DNA of 64,000 bases from Pelagophyceae sp. CCMP2097 (lineage: Eukaryota > Sar > Pelagophyceae): contig MU657175.1 in NCBI GenBank assembly GCA_026770575.1, forward strand, positions 523,473 through 587,472. The letters run 5' to 3'. Shown piece by piece: positions 11,916 through 22,972 of this stretch (its first letter is position 1; each line of letters opens with the position of its first letter). Under the pieces are notes generated by a model, which searched no databases, had not been told where the DNA came from, and saw nothing but the letters and a program-made list of their open reading frames with translations. The position numbers were made by a program, and so were the translations under genes.

Positions 11916-12013
11916 CAGTCCAAATTAGATCAGCCTACAAGTTCGTTAAACTTTTTTTATATCCGTTTCGTTTTGAACTGAACTTCAGTTGACGGCTGAT
12001 CTAATTTGGACTG
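11916..12013. mobile_element. 98-bp MITE with 20-bp perfect terminal inverted repeats
   Basis: The left end CAGTCCAAATTAGATCAGCC at 11916-11935 is the exact reverse complement of 11994-12013. CGAG lies immediately outside both ends (11912-11915 and 12014-12017), a 4-bp target-site duplication. The centre is AT-rich and codes for nothing. The following stretch to 12281 holds no gene that I can support. Confidence 0.85.
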
Positions 12014-12281
12014 CGAGCGTCTTTCGCAAAGAGGCCTCTGCAACGAGGGGGCTCTTCGCATCGAGCTCGACGACTTAGAGGCCGAGATGCACCTCTACTC
12101 GGGAGCGCGTCGGATGCCGGCGATTGGGTGGCCCGACGGATGCACCTCCTTCTCCTCGGGAGCTTGCCAACGCCTGGAGGTCGAACAGGGACTCCGGGTC
12201 ACTCAGAACTTGAGTCAGAAGCGGCCGTTCTCGGACCAGCCATCGGCCCTGCATCGCCCGAGTTTTTTGTGAAATGAAGGG

Positions 12282-14604
12282 TTAGCTCCGCCCCGCGATG
12301 CTTCTCGCGGTCTCGTACGTGGTGTAGACCATTGCGAAGACCCCTGCGGCGGCGATTGCGAGGTGCGCTGCGACGTAGGCGGGGCGGCGGCCCGGGTGGA
12401 GCTTGAGGTGGATGAGAGGAGGTATAACAAACCCCATGAGCGAATTGCAAACACCTATACCCATCAACGAGTGACAACGAGTGACATGATGCGTGCAAGC
12501 CAATGCCGCGCACCGCCGACGAGGTTGACCATGTCAGAAAAGTTGGGGATGCCTAGAGCGCCGAAGGAATGGCACACCCAGGGTGGCTCTTCAGCAGGCA
12601 GGCCGAGCGGGGTCCTCCGAGCGGCGGAATCGCCAGAGGGACTCGATCCGGAGAGGCCCAGGGAGAAGGATCAGTCGAGGGCCCGGTCGAGGGTTTTGAT
12701 AAAGCCCGGTCCAGGGCCCCGGTCATTCGACCGTCCCTGGACACGCTCGTTTCCAAAACACACGCTCGTTTCCAAAACACACGCTGCAAGACGCGCCGAG
12801 CGCCAAAGCGAGGCAGAGGCCGACGAGTGCGCCGCGGAAGGCGAGGCGCACAGCGCCGAGGCGTAGACAGCCGCGCGACGCCATCTGTTGTGGAAGACCG
12901 TGAGTCAACGCAAGGCAGCGGGGGTCGCTGGGGAAAGCATGGACCCGCAGGGCCCGCGCACCCATCGCAGGAACGTGGGCTCGAGGATTTCGCGCGGCGC
13001 GGCGAGTAGGAGAGGCGTGGTGAAAATTAAATCGAGACCTGAGAATTCGAGGTCCACGCCTCGCGCTGTAAAGACACACCTCGCGACGCCTTCAATGCCC
13101 AAAGCCCGCGAGCCCGCGTCGTTCGTTTCAGGACCATGTCTCTCTGACTGACGGTCCGGGTTTTCCACCGAAAACTCAGGTTTCGGCAGAGGAGCACTCG
13201 GACGGCGTCCAGCGTGGCCGCCGTCGTCGCAAAGTTGTCGAGGACGTTCGGGCAGACGCCCTCGCATGCGCCGCCGGCGAAGAGGAGTGCTGCGAGGGCG
13301 CCGAACAGTGCGTTCACGCACGCAATCGCGAGAAACGCGCCCAGCACGGCGTTGCGGAATGCGGGCCCCTTGTGCCGCGCGGACGCGCGCGCGCCGGTGC
13401 CGTGCGCGAGCCGCGTGCCGTGCGCGATTGGGAGGACGACAATGTGAATTGCAAAGAGGAAAACTGTCGAGCCGAAAAAGAGCGGCACGCCCTCTAACCG
13501 CGTAGTCTCGCCTAGGCGTGCCATCTCGACAAAGTCGTCTCGAGGAGCCGCCACCTTGTCATCTCCACGAGTCGCCCTCGCTGTCTCCAAAGAGTCTCCA
13601 TCTCGAGTCGCTGTATTCGTCTTCTTCTCGAGTCGTCGGCAGCGCTTACCGGGAAACACCGCGCCGCCTTTGACGGCGCCGCCGACGAGGACGGCGGCGA
13701 GGCCCGTGCCCACGGCGACGTTGCCGAGCCTGGATTCAACGGCGTCGAACAGCCACTGTTGGAAGACTCTGGCAAGCCCTCGAAGAGTCGGGTCGGACGC
13801 GCGCTCGACGCACAGCGCCCCGAAGCTCAACACCTTCTTGGAGTCGACGCATGCGAGGGCGAAGACGGCCGGCGCCACGAGTAAAGCTGCGGCGGCGGGC
13901 GTCCAGTCACCGCCGAACAATCGAATGAGCAGCGGCGGGAGGACGCCCGCGCAAAAGTCGAGGTACCTGACCGAGCGTCCGACCCGCAGTGTTTGCGAGG
14001 GGACGCACGCGGCGCAAACGCCGAGGCACGTTGCGACGACTCCCGCGAGGCATCCCGCGTGCGCGGCGTTGACACCTCCAAGGACGGCGCCCGGGAAGGC
14101 GGCTCCGGCGAGGGCCGGGTACGAGAGTCGCTTGCCGCCCTGCCGGTCGACGATTTCGCGCTCGGCGTTGATTAAGAGGAGAATGGTGTAGGTGGAGAGC
14201 GCTGCGAGGGCAAAAGTCAGGCCGATACCGAGCGCCCAGCCGACTTTGGAAAACGCGTACGGCAAAGCGAAGCTATAGCACGCGTCTTTCGCGCCACGGC
14301 GCCTCTCAAGCCTCTGCTGCCTCTCCTTGATCATCGTCCATTGGCTGACGCGGGCTTCGCACGAGCCCGCTCCGACGGCGCACTTGAACATCGCCAGGCC
14401 CGCGCCTGTATCTGACGTGTGTCGCGAATGCGTCGAACACGCGCGGGCGTCTCAAAGGAGAAACGCACCCAGCGGGCTAGACTTCGACTCGTCCGTCTCG
14501 TCCTTCGACTCGTCCGTCTCATCGTCTTCCTCCTCCTCCGCGCCGAGGAGCGCCGCGCGCAGGTCCGCGCCGCGCACCGACGCGACCTCCACCTCGTCGG
14601 CCAT
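12282..14604 (-). CDS. AAAP-family amino-acid transporter (vacuolar AVT-like), multi-exon
   Basis: It starts at ATG 14604 (MADEVEVASVRGADLRA) with an acidic Asp/Glu/Ser tail. The next exons splice cleanly to AGLAMFKCAVGAGS and then FALPYAFSKVGWALGIGL, the signature of the amino acid/auxin permease family (TM1-TM2). A long exon (about 14270-13150) carries further membrane spans (AALSTYTILLLIN, GVLPPLLIRLFGG, TVFLFAIHIVVLPIAHG, NAVLGAFLAIACVNALFG). Later exons give IFTTPLLLAAPREILEP (the conserved TM8-9 loop) near 12980, then LVGLCLALALGAS, and a last exon (NSLMGFVIPPLIHLKL, AYVAAHLAIAAAGVF) ending at 12282. It is a proton-coupled amino-acid carrier by family. An intron near 12735-12790 contains about three tandem copies of a 19-bp unit (ACACGCTCGTTTCCAAAAC). 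Confidence 0.8.
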
Positions 14605-14769
14605 CCGCACGCCGCGGTTTTTGCGGTGTATATCGCTAAAAGATTTTGGCGTCGACAATACCTAAAAACGAATCGAAGGGCGACAAGCTGCGCGAAGCGG
14701 CGCGAAGCGGCCCACGGAAGCTGCGACAAGCGGCCCGCGCCGCGGCAGCCGCATCCTCGGGCGGCCGGC

Positions 14770-17700
14770 ATGGACCTCGTGGCGATCCTGAAGCGGCTCC
14801 GCGAGGCGGCGGTGGATGCCGGCGCCTGCCACACCCGGCAACGACGGCGGGCCTCAGAGGCGCGGGTGGCTGGCCGCAAGACTGCCGACCGGTGGACGAT
14901 CGAACGGTTCGCCTGACGATCAAAGTTAGGTCTCGCCCGACGTCTTCGAAGCCGTCTCCCGCGCGGCGGCGCGCGCGTCGTGTGCGGCGCGCGCCACCGG
15001 CACCGGAAACGTCGAGGAGCTCTGGCTGCGCTTCGGGGACGTGGAGCGGCAGTGCCCGAACAAGAAGCGCAACTTTGAGGTGGCGGTGGCCGTGGTCCTG
15101 GAAGAGGTCCTTTCGCTCGCTTCCGGTGGCGCCTCTCAACGCGCCGCAGCCCTAAACGCCGCGCAAGTCTTCTTCCGGCCCGAGCACGTCGCCGTGCGTT
15201 GTTGGAGATGCGGGGGTTTGGGACGATTCACGTCGAAGAAACCTCTCTATCGCGGGCACACAGCCCTCGAGGGTAGGTCCTGCGCGAGTCTTTCGCCGTC
15301 TCCACTGGCGATTCCTCAGAGGGCCGCCCCGCCAAACGGCAGCGGAAACGCGGCGACGACAAGGACAAGGCCGGCCCCGCGGCGCCGGGCAAGGTGCTTT
15401 ATGTCCAGGCTTTGTTTGAGGCGCTGGGCCAGACCCCGCGCCCGGGCGTCGATGTGCTCTTCGACGCCTTTGTTTCTGCGGCCACGTTTCGCGAAGAGGT
15501 CAAGGGCGCGTCGCAGGGGACGTCGAACCTGGTTTGGGCAGTTTTTAAAAGGCTCTGCGAGTGCGCGGACGTGAAGGCGACGGCTTGCATGCTCTCGGCA
15601 GTCGAAAAACTCGCCGCAGACGAGACTTCGGGAGTGTCAGTGGAAGACTTTAAAACGCTGGAGGACCTCGCGGCGACGACTCTGGCAGCTGTGGACGCGG
15701 TCCTCGCGACCGACGACGGATCTGCCGACGGCGGGGCGATGGCGCCGCTTCTAGAGTGCGCCGCGCACGTCTTCCGGCTCCACGGCTCGGCCGCGCCCCT
15801 GCAAAAGGTCATTCGCGCCCTGGCCAGGATCGACGGCCTGCGCTTTACAGGCGACGCCGCGGTCAAAAACGCGGCGCGCGAGCTCTGCGAGACAGTCTTG
15901 GAATCCTGCGCCGACTCCGACGTTTCGGAGACGCTCCGTGCCTTGGCATCGGAACCGAAGTGCGACGTGGTGCACTTGAGCGCGCGCGAGACGTTTTTGA
16001 AGATGCGGGCACTGGCTCCGTTGGAAGTCGAAAACTCTTGGCGAGTCATCACCCAACTCCTCGGGGACGCCTCGGCCGGCGGCGCCGACTCGAGCTGGGC
16101 CGTCGTCGCTTTATGGGATGGGCTGACGGTGGACGAAAGGTCCGTGCGCTCGGTCCTCAAACTCAGCGACGCGACTTGGCCGAGCGCCTCGGCGGCGCCG
16201 ACGGGCGGCGAGATCCGCCTGCGCCGGAGCCTGTGGAGGCTGCGCGAGCGGTCGGCGCACGTGCTGGGCCACGTCTTTGAAGACGAGACACAAGGCCGCG
16301 ACTTTGTCGCAAACGCCCTTCAACAGGCAGACTCTTATTCCGACGACGACCTGCAACCGCCCGCGCCGAATCTGGCAAACGTGGCAGAGCAAACGTGGCT
16401 CCAGCAGGGCATCGGAGAGGGGGCTCGTCGGCATCCTCTGACCCCTCTTTGCCAGGTTGGAGCTGGCGTCCATGGCGTTTGACATTTGCGTCGCCTCGCC
16501 GGCCCAAGTCCCGCCCGAGACGGTCCTGACCTTTGTCTTCGCCGCCGCCGAGGCAGCTTCAAACGACGCCGTCTTCGACATGCTCGCGGAGAGGACGGCG
16601 CAGTGGGCGCGCCTCGCCGACGAGGCGCAGGTTGCGACGTTTGCGGACTGGCTTTTGCAAAAGGCAGAGGCCAGAGTCTGGGCTGACGCCGAGTTGTACG
16701 AGGCCCAAAACGTCGGCGACGCAGTCCTCCACGGCCTCGCCGCGTCGACCGGCCACGCGCGCGTCGAGGCGCTGCTCGCCCTCGCTGCGGTCCCGTGGTA
16801 CTTTTTTCGCGATACCCCTCAACGAGGCGAGCAATATGCATGGGAAAAGTTTCGTAGGCAATTCGCGTCTCGTGGAGCGTGGGCCGCGTGCGCCGCCGCG
16901 GCTATGGACGCAGTCCAACCCGCAGCCGACCGCATCGTCGATACGCGGCCTTCTCAAGGCGCTTCGGACGCCGTGGCGTACTTTTTCGCCGTCGTCCGCC
17001 TGGCCACTCGCTCGCTTGTCGACGGCTTCGATCCCGAAGACGCGGCCCCGAAGCGCGCCGCGCGCTTCCTCCTCGCCGATCTGCCGGAGATCCAAACGCG
17101 CCTCAACGCAGACGGCGCGCTCGAAGCGTGAGTGCGGTCTCGGTTGACTCCACTTTGTCAGACGCACTCTCGAAAATCGCGGTCTCGCTTCGCCTGGGGC
17201 TTCCGAGGCACCGCTGCCGCTGCTCGTCCGACGGCCGTGCGATAGGGTCGACGCGGCGCTGCGCGTCTCGCTGGACGACCTCGCCGCCGAAGCTGCACAG
17301 AAGTACACCTCTCTCATACAGAAGTACACTTCTCTCATCGCGTCCACTTCAAAACCCGCCCCACTCGAAACATGGCTCGCCGCGGCGGCCAAGGCCAAGG
17401 AACTCTCGACGGTTTCCGCCGTGGGCCGCGGCCTCGCCGGCGCCGATGGTCCTCTGAAAACTCTCGCGGCAAAAGTCTCGCACCGCCTCGCCACGTCCGG
17501 CGACGAAAACGCAATCGCCGCGGGCCTCGTGCTCCTCGACGACGCGAGCGACTTGCGGCTGCGGCTCGTGCGCGAGGCGGCCGGGCCGTCGAGCGCCGGG
17601 CGCTGCGCGGTGGTTTCCGCAGCGTGCGCCGCCTTCCAAGAGGCCGACGGTGCGCCTTCCTTTGCACGCGAGACAACGAGGCGGAGGCTCCGCGATGCAA

Positions 17701-18951
17701 AGAGAGGCCACTGCATCGCAACAGGGGCCATAGAGGGTATTCAAAAGGCGCTCCTTGTAGGCGATTTGATCGCATCGGGCCTCGCCGCCAACGTCTTCTC
17801 AAACGTCGCCGGGGGCACCGCCGCCCACGCGACGGCGCAGGCGGCGTACTCCACGCTCGTCGACCGCTGCGGCGATTCGGCGTACGCAACGCTCGTGGAC
17901 CACGCCCTGCAGGACCTGTCTCTCTTACCGACTCTGCACGGTGTCAAAAAGCCCCACGAAACGTTTCCGGTCGGCCTCGTCAAGCTGACTGTGCTGATGC
18001 GCAACTGGGGCGGCGAAACTTGTGCAAGGTCGCCCAGCGAGGCGACGGTCGTCGCTTTCCTGAAGCAACTGGTCACCGCGCCGCTCGTCCACGTGCACTC
18101 CGACCCGAGACTCGTGGCCCCGTGCCTGCAGGGCCTGCAGGCGCTCCTCGCGGCGGCGCACCGGCAAGTCCGGCTGACGCAGCACTCGTGCGGGGTGATA
18201 CTGGGCTGCTGCGCGCAAGTTTCGGCAGCTGCGTTGGCGGACGTTGATAAGTGCGTAGACCATCTTCCTCCGACGCAAAGTCCAACTCGAAACCGTAGGC
18301 CGGGCTGCTCGGCGTCATTACAGTCGGACCTCGCGGATGCCGTTTCCAGGGCGTTGTCGCTCATTTCCTTTGTGCTGACGAAGCACGAACGGCGCTGCGT
18401 GGAGATCGCGGCAATCATCGTCGGGACCTTCCGATCCGCTCTCAAGTTCCTGGAGAAGCAGACGTGTGCGCACCGTCAGAGCGCCAAAGCGCCGCAGCTG
18501 CGTCTCGTGGCGCGGGCGCTGGCGCGGTGCGTCGAGCGCGCGGCGCACGTATCGCACCTCGGCGGCTACGTCGACCGAATCCTCGTCGACTACGCCGTGG
18601 CGACGCGCAAGAGCTCCGTGGTGGACGACGCGCTGCAAATGCTGCTCGCGCCCATGCAGAGACTCGCCGAACTCGCGAGGCAGACGCGAGGTGCGCCCCG
18701 AAAGTCTCCTCGGTCGACACTTCGAGACTTTCTCGAGGGCGCCGCGGTCGGCCCCGCCTTTGACGCCCCTCCGCCTTTTGACGGCCCGCCTTGGACGGTC
18801 CCCTTTGACGGTCCCCTTTGACGCCCCCCCGCAGGCCTCGAGTCGGCGCACGCGCGCCTCGCGGAGACGGCGGACCGCAACACGTTCCACGCGCTCTTCC
18901 AGCCGCAAAAGCTGCCGCAGGCAGGCAACGCGCGCAAGCGCTACGCGACTT
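14770..18951 (+). CDS. Large alpha-helical-repeat (HEAT-like) protein, function unassigned
   Basis: The gene starts at ATG 14770 (MDLVAILKRLREAAVDAG), 165 bp from the divergent AAAP gene. The next exon begins at about 14930 (VSPDVFEAVSRAAA, then LWLRFGDVERQC). Long exons follow at about 15390-16410 (VLYVQALFEALGQTPRPG), 16460-17128 (MAFDICVASP, TFADWLLQKAEARVW) and 17400-18700 (LVARALARCVERAAHVSHLGG), with a last exon from about 18834 to 18951. Over 1,100 residues are almost entirely amphipathic helices with no catalytic motif. That suggests an importin/exportin-like solenoid or a nucleolar scaffold such as Urb2/Npa2, but I could not decide between them. An intron near 18750-18830 contains short GACGGTCCC/CTTTGACG tandem repeats. 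Confidence 0.6.
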
Positions 18952-19267
18952 AGGCCACGGCTCTCGGTCCTTAACTTCGGAGCCGCAAATTCGGGTCGCG
19001 CCCGCCGGCGCGGCGAAGGAGCCTGCGGGGAGCCGGGGCCATGCTCGGAGGCTCTCCGCCTGCCCCGCGGAGGGGCCAGGTACGGCCGGCCGGGTTGATC
19101 CCGACTCTCCCGCGCTCTTCGCCAAAGCAATTCCAAAATCGTGGACCCACTGAGTGCGGTACCGATTTTCGCGCCGTCGACGTCGTCGCGACGTCGAACA
19201 CGGTACACGAGCGGTACGCCGGTACCGCGACTAGAGCAGCGCGAATCGCACCATCTTCCACGCCACG

Positions 19268-20339
19268 ATGGACGCCCCGCCAGCCGCCGCCGCGCGCAAG
19301 CCCTGCTGCGTCTGCGACGCGCCGAACGGCAAGCACTGCACCAAATGCAAATCGCGCCTCTACTGCTCCAAAGCGTGCCAGCTCGTCTACTGGAAGCGCG
19401 GCCACAACAAGGCGTGCAAGCAGCTCACAGCCGACTTCCAGGACCGGCTCCTCGACGAGCTGATGCCGGCGAAGCTGAAGATCAAGGAGGAGCCCGCCAT
19501 CGTCGACGACGTCTTGTTGACGGACGGTTCCAAGGCGGCAGCGCGCTTACCGGCTGTTGGATCGACGGCGGCGGCGCGCTTACCGGCTGGTCGGACGCAA
19601 GCGACGGCTGTGGTTAAGGCCAAACGACGACGCGCCGGACTGGCGCGGCACGTGCGCCGTCTGCCTCGACTTGCTGCCTGTCGGTGATGGAACAAAAAGG
19701 TTCTACTCGTGCTGCGGTAAGAAGCTCTGCTCGGGCTGCGGCGGCAAGTGCGAGTACGACACGCGATGCCCGCTCTGCCGCACGCCGGCGTGCACTTCAG
19801 ATGCGGAGTGGCTGCGCCGCATGCTGAAGCACGCGGACAAGGGCAACGCCGAGGCACAGACTACCCTTGGAGACCATTACCGTATTGGCGGCCATGGTCT
19901 CAAGATGAGTCTCAAGCGGGCGTACCAATTTTACCAGCTCGCTGCGGCGCAAGGATATCCATTCGCGCAGAATGCACTGGGCCAGTGTTACCAGGAAGGT
20001 TAAGGTGTCCAGATCAACGTGAAAAACGCTGTGCAGTTGTACCGCCATGCAGCCGAGCAGGGCCATTCTTTGGCGCAATTTAATTTTGGCAATGCTTTAT
20101 ACGCAGGCAAGACCGTGGCGCAGTCGTACGATGAAGCCGTGAAGTGGTGGCGCCTCGCCGCGGCGCAGGGCGAGGTGGAAGCGCTCTACAACCTCGGCGC
20201 GTGTTATGGACAGGGCCGGGGAGTGCCGCAGGACGACGAGGCGATGCGCCTCTACAGGCGTGCGGCGGCCACAGGGCACGCCCGCGCCCTTGCTGAAGTC
20301 GAAAGGTTCGGAGCGTGGCTCGCGACGCGCCCACGTTGA
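19268..20339 (+). pseudogene. MYND + RING-like + SEL1-repeat protein with in-frame stop
   Basis: Exon 1 from ATG 19268 holds a MYND zinc finger (CCVCDAPN, CTKCKSRLYCSKAC, then H and C in HNKAC). After an intron of about 110 nt, a second exon has a RING-like Cys set (CAVCLDLLP, CCGKKLCSGC, CPLC) and SEL1 repeats (AEAQTTLGDHYRIG; AYQFYQLAAAQGYPFAQNALG). At 20001-20003 a TAA interrupts the SEL1 array (CYQEG, stop, GVQINVKNA). The same frame then continues with three clean SEL1 units (AVQLYRHAAEQGHSLAQF; AVKWWRLAAAQG; AMRLYRRAAATG) to a stop at 20339. No intron can remove the stop without breaking the repeat. Either the gene is a young pseudogene or the base is a sequencing error. Such proteins act as protein-interaction adaptors or ubiquitin ligases. 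Confidence 0.7.
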
Positions 20340-20647
20340 CAGTCGAATTCCATTTCGAAAACTGCCCGGCCGCTCCAGCGACGCACTGCTCTCCTCCGAG
20401 TCCTCGTCCCAAGAGCCCCGGACGCCACAACTCATTTGTAATCGACGACTGGACTGCGGCTCAGATGGTCGCACCGACCTCCCCCTGTCGTTTTCGAATC
20501 TACTACCAAAAGGATTCTCGACAGCCTCGGGTCGGCATTCCTGGCGGTCCGCAGTGGTTCTACGCCTCGCGGGTCTGCCGAAGGCCCGAGGCAGAGTGCA
20601 TTGGATCAAAAGATTACGGGTGGGCGCCGGAGAGGTGGCCCGGCGGC
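20340..20647. other. Spacer between convergent genes
   Basis: I see no coding or RNA signal here. It probably holds the 3' ends of the SEL1 gene (plus strand) and the FMN reductase gene (minus strand). Confidence 0.5.
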
Positions 20648-21484
20648 TTAGAGGTTGAGGAGTTTTGCGGTGGCGGCGCGGTTGGCGTCGTGCTTGGCGG
20701 CGACGTAGAGAGCTTCGCAGGCTCCCTCGAGCATCTTCGCGGGCGCGCCTTCCAAGAGCGCGCCGTCGGCCGCAAATGCCGCAAACGCCGAGCCGACGGC
20801 GACCATCTGCGGCAGGACACAGCAGCCGAGGTTCGTCAGGATCTCGCGGTGCGGCCGCAGCGCCCGCATCCCCCCGAGCGCGCCCGGCGACGCGGCGAGG
20901 ACCACCGCCGTCTTCTGCAGCGCCGCCACGCCGGCGCCGCGCGAGAGCCACGTGTACACGTTGAGGAGTAGGGGTGGAGGCATGCCGTTGTATTCCGGCG
21001 AGGAGACGGCAAACGCGTCGCAGGCCGCAAACGCGGCCTGGAGACGCGTCGCGGCCTCGGGCCAAGCGGCAGCCTCGATCTCCTGGCCGAACATGGGCAG
21101 ATCAAAGGCGTCGAGGTCGATGATCTCAACCTGGGCCCCGCGCTTGGCGAGGAGCGCCGCAGCCGCCTAAGACTCGCAACGCTGAGCGACACCCGCTTCT
21201 GAGCGACACCGCGCGACACCGTGCCGCGCTTTTTGAGCGCGTCTGATTCTGAGAGCCCCGCGTGGTCCCGCCTCGAGGGCCGTATTCAAGGCCGCCTCGG
21301 GGATTGCCTCGGGATGCAGGCTGCCGCAGCTGGACGCTGTGGTGAGGACGTGCACGAGCTGCGTGTTTACGCTCCCTTTCCTCGTGCTCCCGCTCATCAG
21401 CCCAACGCGCGGCTCGCGCACCGCAATCGAGAGGGCCCGGCGGCCGCGCGCCAACACCGCCGCGCCGCGAGCGCGCACCAGCAT
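20648..21484 (-). CDS. NAD(P)H-dependent FMN reductase family protein
   Basis: Exon 1 from ATG 21484 begins with an Arg/Ala-rich leader that may be an organelle presequence, then VGLMSGSTRKGSVNTQL, the phosphate-binding loop of flavodoxin-like FMN reductases. A GT-AG intron (about 21167-21355) joins to AAAALLAKRGAQVEIIDLDA. The flavin-binding SPEYNG motif follows (VSSPEYNGMPPPLLLN), then VYTWLSRGAG and the fourth strand TAVVLAASPGALGG, ending at 20648. Length and order match the SsuE/ArsH-like flavodoxin fold. The likely role is reduction of flavin or a quinone-like substrate with NAD(P)H. Confidence 0.8.
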
Positions 21485-21977
21485 CGTCGCGCTCCTCGGG
21501 AATTCGACGGAATCGGCTCGAGCTCCAAACCTTTCGAGAGGCGCAAAACTGTGAGAAAGAAAGTTTCCGGAAACTTTAGAGAACGGCTCGCTTCGACCGG
21601 CTCCTCCGTGCGCGCGTCCTCACACAGCGGCACTCGCCCCCTGGAGTCCCGAAAAAGCACTTTCGAAGCTCGGCAACAGTGCCTCGTCGGCGCGCGGTGG
21701 CCGCGGCCCTTTAAGATTCTCGCGCCGAGAACCCTAAAATGCAGTCGGCTTGTTGGTTCGAACATGTTTTCTTCTGCGTGGCCACCTTCGCTTCGATGGG
21801 ATTCATTGAAAGGCGCGTCTTGCATTGCATGAAATCAAACCCTCGCATTCGGGCCGGACATTTGAAAAGTCAAAACGAGCCTCCGTTTCGGTACTGCGGT
21901 CTTTCTGGTTCATCATGCGCGATTCAGAAGGATCATGCGCGGCACCTTCTGAATCGCGCCTCGGTCTTCGTCGCGCC
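21485..21977. other. Spacer with 5' region of the secreted Cys-rich gene
   Basis: No gene was found. The only structured feature is the perfect hairpin at 21917-21959 just before the next start codon. Confidence 0.5.
21917..21959. promoter_or_regulatory. 15-bp perfect hairpin upstream of a secreted-protein gene
   Basis: GCGCGATTCAGAAGG (21917-21931) is the exact reverse complement of 21945-21959, around a 13-nt loop. It lies 18 bp before ATG 21978, so it would be in the 5' leader or core promoter. A regulatory role is inference. Confidence 0.45.
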
Positions 21978-22652
21978 ATGCCTTCGCTCCCTACGCTGCT
22001 CTGCCTCGCGGTTTTGCTGCGCGGCGTCGCCGGGACCCCGTGCATCTGCGAGGATTGGAAAGGCCAAGCCGAAACTCTCACCCCGCTCTGCGGCAGATCC
22101 GGCTCGGGCCCCATGGGCTCCACCGTGGACTGCATCCCGACGGAGGCCTACCGCCTGCAAGCCGGCGGCGAATACACTTTCAAGCAGACGGAGGGCTTTG
22201 TGAGTCCGCCTTTCTCGCGCGCCAGCCCTCAGGCTTATCCGCACTGTTTCGCGGGGCATTGACCTAAGGCGTAGCCCGCGGCCTTTGAAGTCTGGACCGG
22301 CTACAACTCGGCGAACCCGTACCGCATCTCCGACGACGTCGCGGAATGCTCCTTTGACTTTGACTACGATGAGTTCCACTGGAAGGCAAGCAAGCGCGAG
22401 GTTTTAATGCCCGGCTTCCTCCTCGGCCACAGCGGCTTCTTCGACTGGACCTGCTCCGGCAGGGCGTGCAGATGCCGCAACGACAACTGCGACCGCGAAT
22501 GCCCCTGCGGGAAAAAGTGGGAGTCGAACCGCGACTACGTCCGTTGCTGCCAGCGAAACACGGACGCCCAGGTCAGCGAGGGCCTCATCGACGCTGCAGA
22601 GCAGGACGCGCTCATGACAAGCTACCGCGAATCCGGCTGCGGCCGGCCGTGA
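21978..22652 (+). CDS. Secreted Cys-rich protein, unknown function
   Basis: Exons 21978-22199 and 22275-22652 (75-nt intron, donor GTGAGT, acceptor GCGTAG, phase 0) give 199 residues. The N-terminus is a signal peptide (MPSLPTLLCLAVLLRGVAG). The mature protein is Cys-rich (CICEDW, LCGRSG, DCIP; then WTCSGRACRCRNDNCDRECP and VRCCQ) with an acidic aromatic middle (FDFDYDEFHW). There is no catalytic motif that I recognise. It resembles small secreted domain proteins of algae only in composition; function is unknown. Confidence 0.75.
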
Positions 22653-22972
22653 AGACGCCGCGAAGCGCCAGAGTTGGCGGGCACCCTACGAAGCACCGCC
22701 CGTCCGCGCGGCTCCAGGACGAACAAACGTCCACGCACTCCCATCCCCATCATAGTCCCTCGACGCTCCCAATCTATAACCCCCTCCTCATAATAGTCCC
22801 TCGTCGCCATGATCATTTGCGCCGCCGGTCACCGGCCGTTCGAAGGCCGTGCGAGAGAATTCGAAAGAGGACGACGTATAAGAACATCAATATGTGGTTT
22901 TGCAAATTTCAAAAAGTCCAGTTGAGATTCAAATCGCAAGGCGGGTTTGCAATTGGTTCGCGTCTTCGCGCG
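22653..22972. other. Spacer and 5' region of the coiled-coil gene
   Basis: Nothing coding is supported here. A twice-seen CATAGTCCCTCGACG/ATAGTCCCTCGTCG phrase near 22755-22805 is a short imperfect repeat. Confidence 0.5.

Noticed and set aside
13214..14191. Plus-strand open frames opposite the AAAP transporter
   Set aside because: They are antisense shadows; the minus strand encodes clear membrane spans and family motifs.
14770..18951. Assignment as an importin or as Urb2
   Set aside because: The helical solenoid is visible but no family-specific motif could be confirmed by eye.
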